DNA from: Bacteroidaceae bacterium
GTDB taxonomy: Bacteria > Bacteroidota > Bacteroidia > Bacteroidales > Bacteroidaceae
NCBI GenBank assembly: GCA_900770665.1
Contig: CAAGKZ010000060.1
Span: 1 to 23,253 of the forward strand
Direction of reading: 5' to 3'
Length of the DNA stretch: 23,253 nt
Part shown: positions 8,193 through 15,096 of the stretch, one piece after another
How the letters are laid out: every line of letters starts with the position of its first letter
Numbering within the stretch: the first letter of the stretch is position 1
Notes under the pieces: generated by a model
The model's input: only the letters and a program-made list of their open reading frames with translations
Database searches by the model: none
What the model was told of the DNA's origin: nothing
Program-made: the position numbers and the translations under genes

Positions 8193-9572
8193 TCACTCCT
8201 CTACTCTTGCAAGCTTCACTGTAAAGTGACGCATGAGTTCGGTCTCCCAAACAATCTTCACACCATGTTTGATGCTGTCGCGGCGGTCGTACACATTCTT
8301 CAACGCTACGGCAATCACATCCATGTGGTTATTGGTATACACACGGCGTGCAATGCAAAGGCGCAACAGGTCAAGGCCGCCAAAGCGGTTCTCGCGGGTA
8401 ACGGGGTCGCGGTCGGCAAGGATGTAACCTATTTCGCAGCCACGGATACCGGCCTCAAGATAGAGCTCGATAGCCAATGTCTGTGCAGGGAACTCCTCCT
8501 TTGGAACGTTTGACAGCACGCGGTCGGCATCGATGAAGAGTGCATGACCACCCACGGGACGCTGATAAGGAATGCCGAACTCATCCAGACGCGCAGCAAG
8601 ATACTGCACCTGACGGATGCGTGTCTCAATGTTGTCCAATTCGGTATTCTCCTCCAATCCGACTGCAAGCGCAGCCATGTCGCGGCCGTTCATGCCACCG
8701 TAGGTCAGGAAGCCCTCGAAAGGAATGCAATACTTCTTTGCGCCCTCGTACCAATCCTCGTGACGGGTTGCAATGAAACCGCCCATGTTCACAAGACCAT
8801 CCTTCTTTGAGGACATTGTCATACCGTCGGCAAGCGAGAACATCTCCTTTACAATCTCCTTTATGCTCTTGTCGGCATAGCCCTCTTCGCGTGTCCTTAT
8901 GAAATAGGCATTCTCGACAAAACGTGCAGAGTCATAGACTACGCGCTTGCCATACTTGTCGGCCAAGGCACGCACCTCGCGCAGGTTCTGCATTGAAACA
9001 GGCTGTCCGCCGGCGGTGTTGTTGGTGATGGTAACGATGATGAAAGGTATCTTGTCGCAATGCTCCTGCAACGCAGCCTCCAGTTTCTTTGGATCGACAT
9101 TGCCCTTGAAAGGAAGCTCGAGCTGTGTATTCTTTGCCTCATCGATAGTGCAGTCAAGGGCAACAGCCTTGCGACTCTCGATGTGTCCCTTGGTGGTATC
9201 GAAATGCGAGTTGCCGGGTACAACGGCACCGGCTGTCACAAGGTGGCTGAACAATACATTCTCGGCAGCACGTCCCTGATGGGTTGGGATTACATATGAG
9301 AAACCTGTGAGTCTCTCAATTGTATCCTTCAGTTGGAAGAACGATGAAGAGCCTGCATAGCTCTCGTCGCCCATCATCATTGCAGCCCACTGGCGGTCAC
9401 TCATAGCACCTGTACCTGAATCGGTGAGGCAGTCAATATACACTTGCTCCGATTTCAGTTGGAACAGGTTATAATCGGCCTCCTTCATCCACTTTTCACG
9501 CTCCTCGCGTGTACTCTTGCGGATGGGCTCAACCATCTTTATTTTCCATGATTCGGCAAAAGGTAATTCCAT
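8193..9572 (-). CDS. tnaA: Tryptophanase (tryptophan indole-lyase)
   Basis: PLP enzyme splitting L-tryptophan into indole, pyruvate and ammonia; cytoplasmic tetramer. At 459 residues it matches the family along its whole length: LTDSGTGAMSDRQ (49-61), PTHQGRAAENV (96-106), ITNNTAGGQP (182-191), DSARF (214-218), and MSSKKDGLVNMGG with the PLP lysine at Lys257. Asn185, Asp214 and Arg217 fall at the cofactor-binding positions. The main alternative is tyrosine phenol-lyase. The segment aligned with the phenol-lyase MERG (containing its substrate-binding Arg381) reads CEIG here, as in tryptophanases (VEIG), so tryptophanase is favoured. It starts 46 nt after the alanine dehydrogenase stop on the same strand, with no terminator between, so the two are probably one operon. 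No TnaC-like leader peptide or TnaB permease is present. Confidence 0.93.
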   Translation of the reverse strand: MELPFAESWKIKMVEPIRKSTREEREKWMKEADYNLFQLKSEQVYIDCLTDSGTGAMSDRQWAAMMMGDESYAGSSSFFQLKDTIERLTGFSYVIPTHQGRAAENVLFSHLVTAGAVVPGNSHFDTTKGHIESRKAVALDCTIDEAKNTQLELPFKGNVDPKKLEAALQEHCDKIPFIIVTITNNTAGGQPVSMQNLREVRALADKYGKRVVYDSARFVENAYFIRTREEGYADKSIKEIVKEMFSLADGMTMSSKKDGLVNMGGFIATRHEDWYEGAKKYCIPFEGFLTYGGMNGRDMAALAVGLEENTELDNIETRIRQVQYLAARLDEFGIPYQRPVGGHALFIDADRVLSNVPKEEFPAQTLAIELYLEAGIRGCEIGYILADRDPVTRENRFGGLDLLRLCIARRVYTNNHMDVIAVALKNVYDRRDSIKHGVKIVWETELMRHFTVKLARVEE

Positions 9573-9618
9573 AGTAATAGATATTATAGGTTAGTATTTT
9601 AGAATATAAGTTACAGTA

Positions 9619-10725
9619 TTACAGTGCCAACGGCTCATATGGCAAGCCCCAAGCCTCGGCAACCTGGCGATAGACAACCTTGCCCTCTACAACGTTCAAG
9701 CCCTTGCGCAGCTCCTCGTTGTCGCTACAAGCCTTGCGCCAGCCCTTGTCGGCAAGCTGCAGTGCATAAGGCAACGTTGCATTGGTGAGTGCCAATGTCG
9801 ATGTATAAGGCACGGCACCGGGGATGTTCGCAACGCAGTAGTGCAGTATGCCATCAACGTAGTATGTAGGTTCTTCGTGCGTTGTGGGGCGCGATGTCTC
9901 GAAACAACCGCCCTGGTCAATGGCAACATCCACCAGCACACTGCCCGGTTGCATCAAAGCAAGCATATCGCGTGTAACAAGTTTTGGCGCCTTTGCTCCC
10001 GGAATGAGCACTGAACCAACGACAAGGTCGGCAGTTTTCAACTCCTCACGGATGTTGTACTCCGACGACATCAGTGTCTTTACATTGCGTGGCATCACAT
10101 CGGTGAGATAAGCAAGGCGAGGCAGTGAGATATCGCATATTGTCACATCGGCACCCATGCCGGCAGCAGTGCGCGCAGCCGCAGTGCCCACAATGCCTGC
10201 TCCAATGACAAAAACCTTTGCAGGCTTCACGCCCGGGACACCGCCCATAAGCTTGCCCTTGCCGCCACGCGGACGCTCAAGGAAGTAACAGCCCTCTTGA
10301 ACAGCCATGCGGCCGGCAACCTCGGACATAGGCACAAGCAGCGGCAACGAACGGTCCTTGCGCTCCACAGTCTCATAGGCACAGCACACCGCCCCACTCT
10401 CGACCATTGCCTTTGTAAGCGGTTCGCTCGAAGCAAAATGGAAATAGGTAAACACCAGCTGTCCCTTGCGCACAAGGGCATACTCGCTTGCAATGGGTTC
10501 CTTAACCTTTACAATCATATCGGCAATGGCATAAACCTCCTCAATTGTGGGAAGAATCTTTGCCCCTGCCGCAATGTACGCATCATCGCTGAAACCACTG
10601 TTAACACCCGCATCGGCCTGCACATAGACAGTGTGACCATGCTTTGTCATCTCCTGAACACCCGCCGGGGTCATACCCACACGGTTCTCATTGTTCTTGA
10701 TTTCCTTTGGAACACCGATAATCAT
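9619..10725 (-). CDS. ald: Alanine dehydrogenase
   Basis: Catalyses reversible NAD-dependent oxidative deamination of L-alanine to pyruvate, ammonia and NADH in the cytoplasm. 368 residues, the normal family length. The N-terminus MIIGVPKEIKNNENRVG is diagnostic. Residues at the known active-site positions are present: Arg15, Lys75 (KVKEP), His96 (YFHFA) and Asp270 (DVAIDQGG). The Rossmann dinucleotide motif is VIGAGIVGTAA near residues 173-183. I set the start at 10725 because homology begins there and the likely promoter (10761-10791) lies just upstream; the open frame continues back to an ATG at 10890, but those 55 codons look non-coding and contain the promoter. First gene of a probable ald-tnaA operon; the pair could couple alanine and tryptophan breakdown to NADH and pyruvate balance. 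Confidence 0.95.
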   Translation of the reverse strand: MIIGVPKEIKNNENRVGMTPAGVQEMTKHGHTVYVQADAGVNSGFSDDAYIAAGAKILPTIEEVYAIADMIVKVKEPIASEYALVRKGQLVFTYFHFASSEPLTKAMVESGAVCCAYETVERKDRSLPLLVPMSEVAGRMAVQEGCYFLERPRGGKGKLMGGVPGVKPAKVFVIGAGIVGTAAARTAAGMGADVTICDISLPRLAYLTDVMPRNVKTLMSSEYNIREELKTADLVVGSVLIPGAKAPKLVTRDMLALMQPGSVLVDVAIDQGGCFETSRPTTHEEPTYYVDGILHYCVANIPGAVPYTSTLALTNATLPYALQLADKGWRKACSDNEELRKGLNVVEGKVVYRQVAEAWGLPYEPLAL

Positions 10726-10760
10726 AGTCGTAAAGTTTAAAGGTTTAACATTTACAGCAG

Positions 10761-10791
10761 TGAAAGTACATATTAAACAATTAAAAACAAA
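10761..10791 (-). promoter_or_regulatory. Candidate promoter of ald-tnaA
   Basis: Read on the minus strand: TTTG (10791-10788), 19 nt, then TACTTTCA (10768-10761), matching the Bacteroidetes pattern TTTG-N19-TAnnTTTG at 4 of 4 and 6 of 8 conserved-plus-free positions. It predicts a leader of roughly 30 nt. About 40 nt upstream, at 10833-10853, an imperfect palindrome (GGAGATAC...GTAACTCC) could be an operator. Confidence 0.45.
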
Positions 10792-10888
10792 TATTTGAGT
10801 ATTAAAATTTCTAAATGGACGTTTTACAAGGGGGAGATACCTTAAGTAACTCCTGTATTCAAAGACACACAATATTGAGGAGTGCAAC

Positions 10889-10920
10889 AAAAAATCAGGG
10901 CTGACACATCGGTCAGCCCC
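10889..10920 (-). terminator. Intrinsic terminator of the SusCD operon
   Basis: On the minus strand GGGCTGAC / GTCAGCCC (arms 10919-10912 and 10905-10898) form an 8-bp stem with a 6-nt loop, followed by a T-rich tail (six T at 10894-10889). It begins 18 nt after the stop of the last lipoprotein gene. Confidence 0.8.
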
Positions 10921-10937
10921 TACGGTTGTATTCCTAA

Positions 10938-12452
10938 TTACCTGGTTTTATAGAACATCTTAACAGGTCTATAGCAGAAATTATCGTGTTTTTCGAGCAC
11001 CTCACCGCTGTCGGTGTCAAAGAGCCACACGCTGCCGTTCAGCCCCTCTTTCTGCGGGTCGTAGAACGAGACGTATGTTACCTTGTGGTCTTCGCTCATT
11101 TCAAAGCCTGTAATCTGTGCTGTGGGGCTGCCGACGGTGAGCAATGTGGGTGCCTTTGGCAGGTCGGCAATATTTGAGGTGTAGTTCCAACGGCGCACCT
11201 TGTTGCCGTCGGCAAAGAACATTGTATAGTATGTCTTGTTGGCAATGCAGGGGGTTGAAATCTTCACCGGGTTATTCATCATTGTTGTCACTTGCTGGTT
11301 TGCGACAGGGAAAACGGATGTCTGGTTTACATAGTCGTAACCCCAGAAATCGGTATAGAGCACCTCGGTGCGGGTTGAGATTCCGGGGGTGCCGGCAAGT
11401 TTGGTCATGGCAAGGAACTCCTGGTGTCCGGTCTGGTTCTTCTGCGCCTGCGTCATCCTAATCTTTACCATTGTTATGAGCTCACGGTTCGCAAAGTGGT
11501 TCTTTGTTGCAAAAAGCGAGTCGCCAAGCATCATGTTATATGGCTCGCCACAATAGAACGGTCCATAACCGTTGTAGATAAGACTCATGGCCTTATTGTC
11601 GTTATCAAAGAGAAGTATATCGTAATAGCCGCCTTTAACATCCACCAGACAGTTCTGCGCGTATGTATGTTTATGTTTGAGCGGCTCGGAGACCACACCC
11701 TCGCTCACGGAGAAGTCATAAACCTTGCCGTTCTCGCAAACGATAGGATAGATTGAACCGATGGGGCTCACCGATGGCACGCCAAGTATTGTGGGTTTGA
11801 AATCGTCATACTCGGGCACGGTGAACATATTCTCTATAACCATTGTCTTTTCGTTGAGGTAATAGATGGTGGGCTCGTCGTTCCTCTCACCGCCACCCTG
11901 ACATGCAATGATGAGACGGCCACCGCTCTGCACCACATCAACGGCACCCGCGGCAAAAGCCTCATCGGGGTTGTTGCGCGCAAAGCAGTCATAGGCGGTA
12001 AACTTGGCGGTATCGCCCTCGGTCATGGGTTCCTGCATAAACGAGAGCATTGAGCTGCCATCGTTGTCGCGACTGAGCACTGTTATTCCGTACTCATAAC
12101 TGGAATTGACATAGAGCACAAAGGGGTAGAAAGCCTTGCCATCCTCGTTCTCCACAATGAGACGGCAGTTGAACTTGCCAAGGTCGTTGCCCACGTACTC
12201 GAACACCTCGTCGTGCGAATAGGGCTGAAGGTCAATCTCCCAAGTATATGAGAGAGTCTTGTCAACATTCTCCTGCGAGATTACAGGCTTGATGACAAGG
12301 GTATCGAACTTGTATATATTATAGACAGAGTCTATGCCTTGCTCTATTGTAATATTGGAGAGCGGTTTGTCGGCCGGTGTCGACTTGTCCTCGAAACATG
12401 CTGTAAAAAATGAAACGGAAAGCAACAGCAAAAGCCATTTAAAATTCTTCAT
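10938..12452 (-). CDS. PKD-like surface lipoprotein, SusCD accessory
   Basis: 504 residues from the ATG at 12452 (MKNFKW); an ATG two codons earlier at 12458 is equally possible. The hydrophobic leader ends in FFTAC, a lipobox with Cys19, so it is a lipoprotein. Around residues 60-110, LSYTWEIDL and the following strands look PKD-like. The rest (repeated strand-turn patterns such as TIYYLNEKT, YDILLFDNDNK, GSVWLFDTDSG) suggests a beta-propeller. It resembles the PKD-like lipoprotein family (PKD_2) found as the last gene of SusC-SusD-DUF4843 operons, BT2261 of B. thetaiotaomicron being the one I recall. The likely role is as an outer-membrane surface subunit of the transporter, helping ligand capture. 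It is 23 nt downstream of the DUF4843 gene and is followed by an intrinsic terminator. Confidence 0.82.
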   Translation of the reverse strand: MKNFKWLLLLLSVSFFTACFEDKSTPADKPLSNITIEQGIDSVYNIYKFDTLVIKPVISQENVDKTLSYTWEIDLQPYSHDEVFEYVGNDLGKFNCRLIVENEDGKAFYPFVLYVNSSYEYGITVLSRDNDGSSMLSFMQEPMTEGDTAKFTAYDCFARNNPDEAFAAGAVDVVQSGGRLIIACQGGGERNDEPTIYYLNEKTMVIENMFTVPEYDDFKPTILGVPSVSPIGSIYPIVCENGKVYDFSVSEGVVSEPLKHKHTYAQNCLVDVKGGYYDILLFDNDNKAMSLIYNGYGPFYCGEPYNMMLGDSLFATKNHFANRELITMVKIRMTQAQKNQTGHQEFLAMTKLAGTPGISTRTEVLYTDFWGYDYVNQTSVFPVANQQVTTMMNNPVKISTPCIANKTYYTMFFADGNKVRRWNYTSNIADLPKAPTLLTVGSPTAQITGFEMSEDHKVTYVSFYDPQKEGLNGSVWLFDTDSGEVLEKHDNFCYRPVKMFYKTR

Positions 12453-12475
12453 ATACAAATATCGGTTAAGTTATT

Positions 12476-13297
12476 TTATACATCCAACGGATTGGGGAAG
12501 TCGAACGGAAAATCGGGGAACTCCGACAGAATGTAATCCCTGTTGGCAGGGTCGTTGAAATAGTTGTACATTGGGGTGTATATGTACTTGATGAACACAG
12601 TGCGGTACTGGTATGGGTCGCCGAACTCAATGTGTTCGAGGTTCTCGCCATAGAGTTTTAGCATGGCTTTGTAGGTCTCGGGCTGAATATCCTTGACAGC
12701 GTGGAAATACTCCACCATCTTGATGAACTTGAGCGGATGCCACTCGCCAAGGTATTTCTTCTGCCAAACCTTCTCGCCATGGGCATTATACCACTCGGGC
12801 TGGTTCACCGAGTTGTCGAAACGGAACACACGCACCTGATGCAGGGAATCGAGTGTCGGGGTAAAATGGTCGTTCTGTGCCAGTCTTATACAAAGTTTAT
12901 AGTGTGTGTAACCGGTAGCATATGTACCCTCGAGCTTGTCGCGGTAGATTGTTACAGGGATGTAACCCACAATTGAATCGGGCAGCACGCAGGCCTCGCC
13001 GATGGTAAAGTGTACACCCTCCTGGGCAAAGGTTGAGTCGGCATCGATATAATAACCTATGGGACGTTTTTCACTGCTAACGCTGCCCATGACCTGCACG
13101 GGGATGTTATAGGTGTGGGTCTTGACCTCCACAGGGGTTACGCTGAACGAGTAGTTGAGCGTGTCCTTGGTAAAGTAGATACCTGAGTTCGAGAGGTCGA
13201 ACTTCATGTAGTTGTCGTCCTCGCATGAGGCAAAGAGTGCCGCAAGAGGCAACACTGCCGCCAACATTGTACGTTTTATAATAGTTTTTATTTTCAT
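12476..13297 (-). CDS. DUF4843 lipoprotein, SusCD accessory
   Basis: 273 residues. The signal sequence ends LFASC, giving lipid-modified Cys25, followed by EDDNYMKFD. Family features seen are SGIYFTKDT near residue 38, the middle segment GYIPVTIYR, and the C-terminal tract with YLGEWHPLKF and YGENLEHIEF. DUF4843 proteins are small surface lipoproteins found in operons with SusC/SusD and a PKD-like lipoprotein; no enzymatic activity is expected and none is visible. The gene sits 23 nt upstream of the PKD-like gene but, unusually, 375 nt downstream of susD, because repeat DNA fills the gap. Expression could therefore be lower than that of SusCD if the repeat hairpins attenuate transcription. 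Confidence 0.82.
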   Translation of the reverse strand: MKIKTIIKRTMLAAVLPLAALFASCEDDNYMKFDLSNSGIYFTKDTLNYSFSVTPVEVKTHTYNIPVQVMGSVSSEKRPIGYYIDADSTFAQEGVHFTIGEACVLPDSIVGYIPVTIYRDKLEGTYATGYTHYKLCIRLAQNDHFTPTLDSLHQVRVFRFDNSVNQPEWYNAHGEKVWQKKYLGEWHPLKFIKMVEYFHAVKDIQPETYKAMLKLYGENLEHIEFGDPYQYRTVFIKYIYTPMYNYFNDPANRDYILSEFPDFPFDFPNPLDV

Positions 13298-13325
13298 AGT
13301 CTTTTATTTGTTGTCTCCTTTATAA

Positions 13326-13392
13326 TGTCATCCTGAGCGGATGCGAAGGATCTATTATATTTCAAAGATTTTTCACTACGTTCAAAATGACA
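13326..13392. repeat. Imperfect inverted repeat (hairpin element)
   Basis: The left arm 13326-13353 starts TGTCATCCTGAGCG and ends GGATCT; the right arm 13366-13392 starts AGATTTTTC and ends AAAATGACA. The arms pair over most of 27 positions with a 12-nt centre. This is the form of a short palindromic intergenic element; in the operon transcript it would fold into a long stem just before the DUF4843 gene. Confidence 0.7.
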
Positions 13393-13400
13393 CGCAGAGC

Positions 13401-13468
13401 TTTAACCGCACGTTGTGCGCTTGAACCTGCTCCCGCTCGGCATAGTAAAAGTAAACTTTTCCTCTGCT
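13401..13468. repeat. 68-bp direct repeat, copy 1
   Basis: Starts TTTAACCGCAC and ends CTTTTCCTCTGCT. It differs from copy 2 (13582-13649) at 5 of 68 positions by eye. Confidence 0.85.
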
Positions 13469-13581
13469 GTTAACTCTGTTGATTTTTCGTCCGCTCACTA
13501 CAAAAGTTAAAACAAGTTTTACTTTCGTTCGCTTAACTGAAAAATTCGCTTACTCGCAGCTTTCACCTTTCACTTTTCAGT

Positions 13582-13649
13582 TTTAACCGCACTGCGTGCG
13601 CTTGAACCTGCTTACGCTCGGCATAGTAAAAGTAAACTTTTCCTCTGCT
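13582..13649. repeat. 68-bp direct repeat, copy 2
   Basis: 63 of 68 positions match copy 1. It is followed at once by TCGCTTACTCGCAGCTTTCA, also found at 13546, which makes a second, interleaved repeat ending at the susD stop. Confidence 0.85.
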
Positions 13650-13672
13650 CTCGCTTACTCGCAGCTTTCACC

Positions 13673-15082
13673 TTAATTTCGGTTTTCCTTCTCGGCATCG
13701 GGAATTGGTACTGCATAAATACCTGCCGATGGCTCATATGTAGTCTTGCCGTCGTGTGAAAGGATTGGAAGGTTCTGGCGTTTCATGTTGAAGTAGGTCT
13801 GTCCCTCGCCAATCATCTCCTTGTAACGCTCGTCGTTTATAAGCTCAACAGTGAGCGGTTTGTCGGTGAGCGGTTCAAGGCCACGATGTGTGCGCACTGT
13901 GTTGTAGAGTTCCAACGCACGGTCATAGTCACTCTCAAGCAGTGCCTCGGCAGCTATGTAGTACATCTCGGGGATGCGTATCATGTTTATTCCCAGTATC
14001 AGGTCGGCCGGGCGGTTTGCTGCGTTGTTGTTCAACTCATAAATGTCGGTAAACTTAGAGAGACGGTATTTTGTGCCGCTGCCTGTTCCCGACTCGGAGA
14101 AGTAGGCCATTGTGCGGTAATCGCTACCCGCTGCGTCCTTCTCATAGAGCGACATGAAATCGCTGCGCAGGTCGAGCGAGAAGTACGATGTCATCTGCTG
14201 CAGTTTGGCATTCACATTTGCATAGAAGCCTGCATGGTAGATACCGAAGATTGTCTCTTTCTTTGACAGCACACCGGCAAGGTCATTGACAACCTCGGTC
14301 TTCTCCTTGAGGGTATATTTGCCGTCGTTGATAACCAATAGTGCATAGTGGGCGGCATTCACCTTGTCGCCCATTGTAAGATATACGCGCGCAAGTGTTG
14401 CCTGCACGGCACGCAGGTTGAAGTGAATCTGACGGTCGAGCATATAGTTGCCGTCGCCCTCGTGGCTGTCCTCGTCGGCAAGCAGAAGCTCGGCCTCATG
14501 AAGGTCGTCGAGGATATGCTCATAGTTCTTCTCAAGGCTCTCGAAATCGGGGGTAATGAGAGAGAAATCGGTTGCGTATGGTATACCGTCGGCAGCAGGG
14601 TTCACGGTGTACTGTTGCGCGAAGAGGCGCACAAGGTCAAAATGCATGAATGCACGCAAGCCCAGGGCCTCGCCGCGGTAGAGTGTGTAAGGATAAACGG
14701 TTGCATCCTTTACCAACGGAGCATCGAGCACGCTGTTCACATTGGAAATATTCTTATACATCGCAGTCCAGGCACCATCGAAAATGCCTTTGACCGACGA
14801 GTGCGACCAGTCATACTCGCTCATGGCAGTGACACCTGTGCTGCCGTTACACCACATTGTCTGCGAGAGAATCTCGAGTGTAGAGAAATAGAGTTCCTGG
14901 CCATAGAGCGACTGGGTACGCATCTGGGAATAGACACCATACATGGCATCCTCAATACCCTGTTGGGTGCTCAACAGTTCGTCACGTTTTGACTGTCCGT
15001 CGGGGGTTATGTTAAGGAACCCCTCACACGATGTTGTCGTGAGCAGTGCCACAGACATCAACATATATATAATCTTCTTCAT
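13673..15082 (-). CDS. SusD/RagB-like nutrient-binding lipoprotein
   Basis: 469 residues, slightly short for the family (usually about 500 or more). The leader MKKIIYMLMSVALLTTTSC gives lipid Cys19; the mature start CEGFLNITPDGQ is typical of SusD. The helical TPR-like core is recognised by GEALGLRAFMHFDLVRLFAQQY near residues 130-150 and by AVQATLARVYLTMGDKVNAA further on. The C-terminus PIPDAEKENRN is the usual SusD ending, so although the stop codon falls inside a duplicated repeat segment the protein looks complete or nearly so. It sits on the cell surface as a lid over the SusC barrel and binds substrate, possibly oligopeptides given the operon type. It lies 14 nt downstream of susC. Confidence 0.93.
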   Translation of the reverse strand: MKKIIYMLMSVALLTTTSCEGFLNITPDGQSKRDELLSTQQGIEDAMYGVYSQMRTQSLYGQELYFSTLEILSQTMWCNGSTGVTAMSEYDWSHSSVKGIFDGAWTAMYKNISNVNSVLDAPLVKDATVYPYTLYRGEALGLRAFMHFDLVRLFAQQYTVNPAADGIPYATDFSLITPDFESLEKNYEHILDDLHEAELLLADEDSHEGDGNYMLDRQIHFNLRAVQATLARVYLTMGDKVNAAHYALLVINDGKYTLKEKTEVVNDLAGVLSKKETIFGIYHAGFYANVNAKLQQMTSYFSLDLRSDFMSLYEKDAAGSDYRTMAYFSESGTGSGTKYRLSKFTDIYELNNNAANRPADLILGINMIRIPEMYYIAAEALLESDYDRALELYNTVRTHRGLEPLTDKPLTVELINDERYKEMIGEGQTYFNMKRQNLPILSHDGKTTYEPSAGIYAVPIPDAEKENRN

Positions 15083-15096
15083 AATAGGTACAATGT

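Larger units (their letters stand above)
13298..13672. repeat. Intergenic repeat island inside the SusCD operon
   Basis: 375 nt with no credible gene. It holds an imperfect inverted repeat (13326-13392), two 68-bp direct repeats (13401-13468 and 13582-13649), and a 24-bp exact duplication (13546-13569 and 13651-13674) whose second copy overlaps the susD stop codon. Small palindromes such as AAAAGT-AA-ACTTTT occur in both long copies. The sequence style resembles dispersed intergenic repeats common in gut Bacteroidales, but copies elsewhere in this genome cannot be checked here. Confidence 0.8.

Noticed and set aside
8193..9572. Tyrosine phenol-lyase as an alternative to tryptophanase
   Set aside because: The segment aligned with the phenol-lyase MERG (substrate Arg) reads CEIG, as in tryptophanases; this remains an inference from remembered sequences.
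10726..10890. Upstream in-frame extension of ald
   Set aside because: The residues before MIIGVPKEIKN are unrelated to alanine dehydrogenases and the segment holds a TTTG-N19-TACTTTCA promoter.
13298..13672. Insertion sequence or pseudogene in the susD-DUF4843 gap
   Set aside because: No transposase fragment, no open frame of useful length and no terminal target duplication were found; only repeats are visible.
14348..14992. 214-codon plus-strand frame inside susD, and similar frames at 15289-15897 and 6486-7121 (minus)
   Set aside because: All are antisense to strongly supported genes and read as low-quality His/Cys/Val-rich protein typical of shadow frames.
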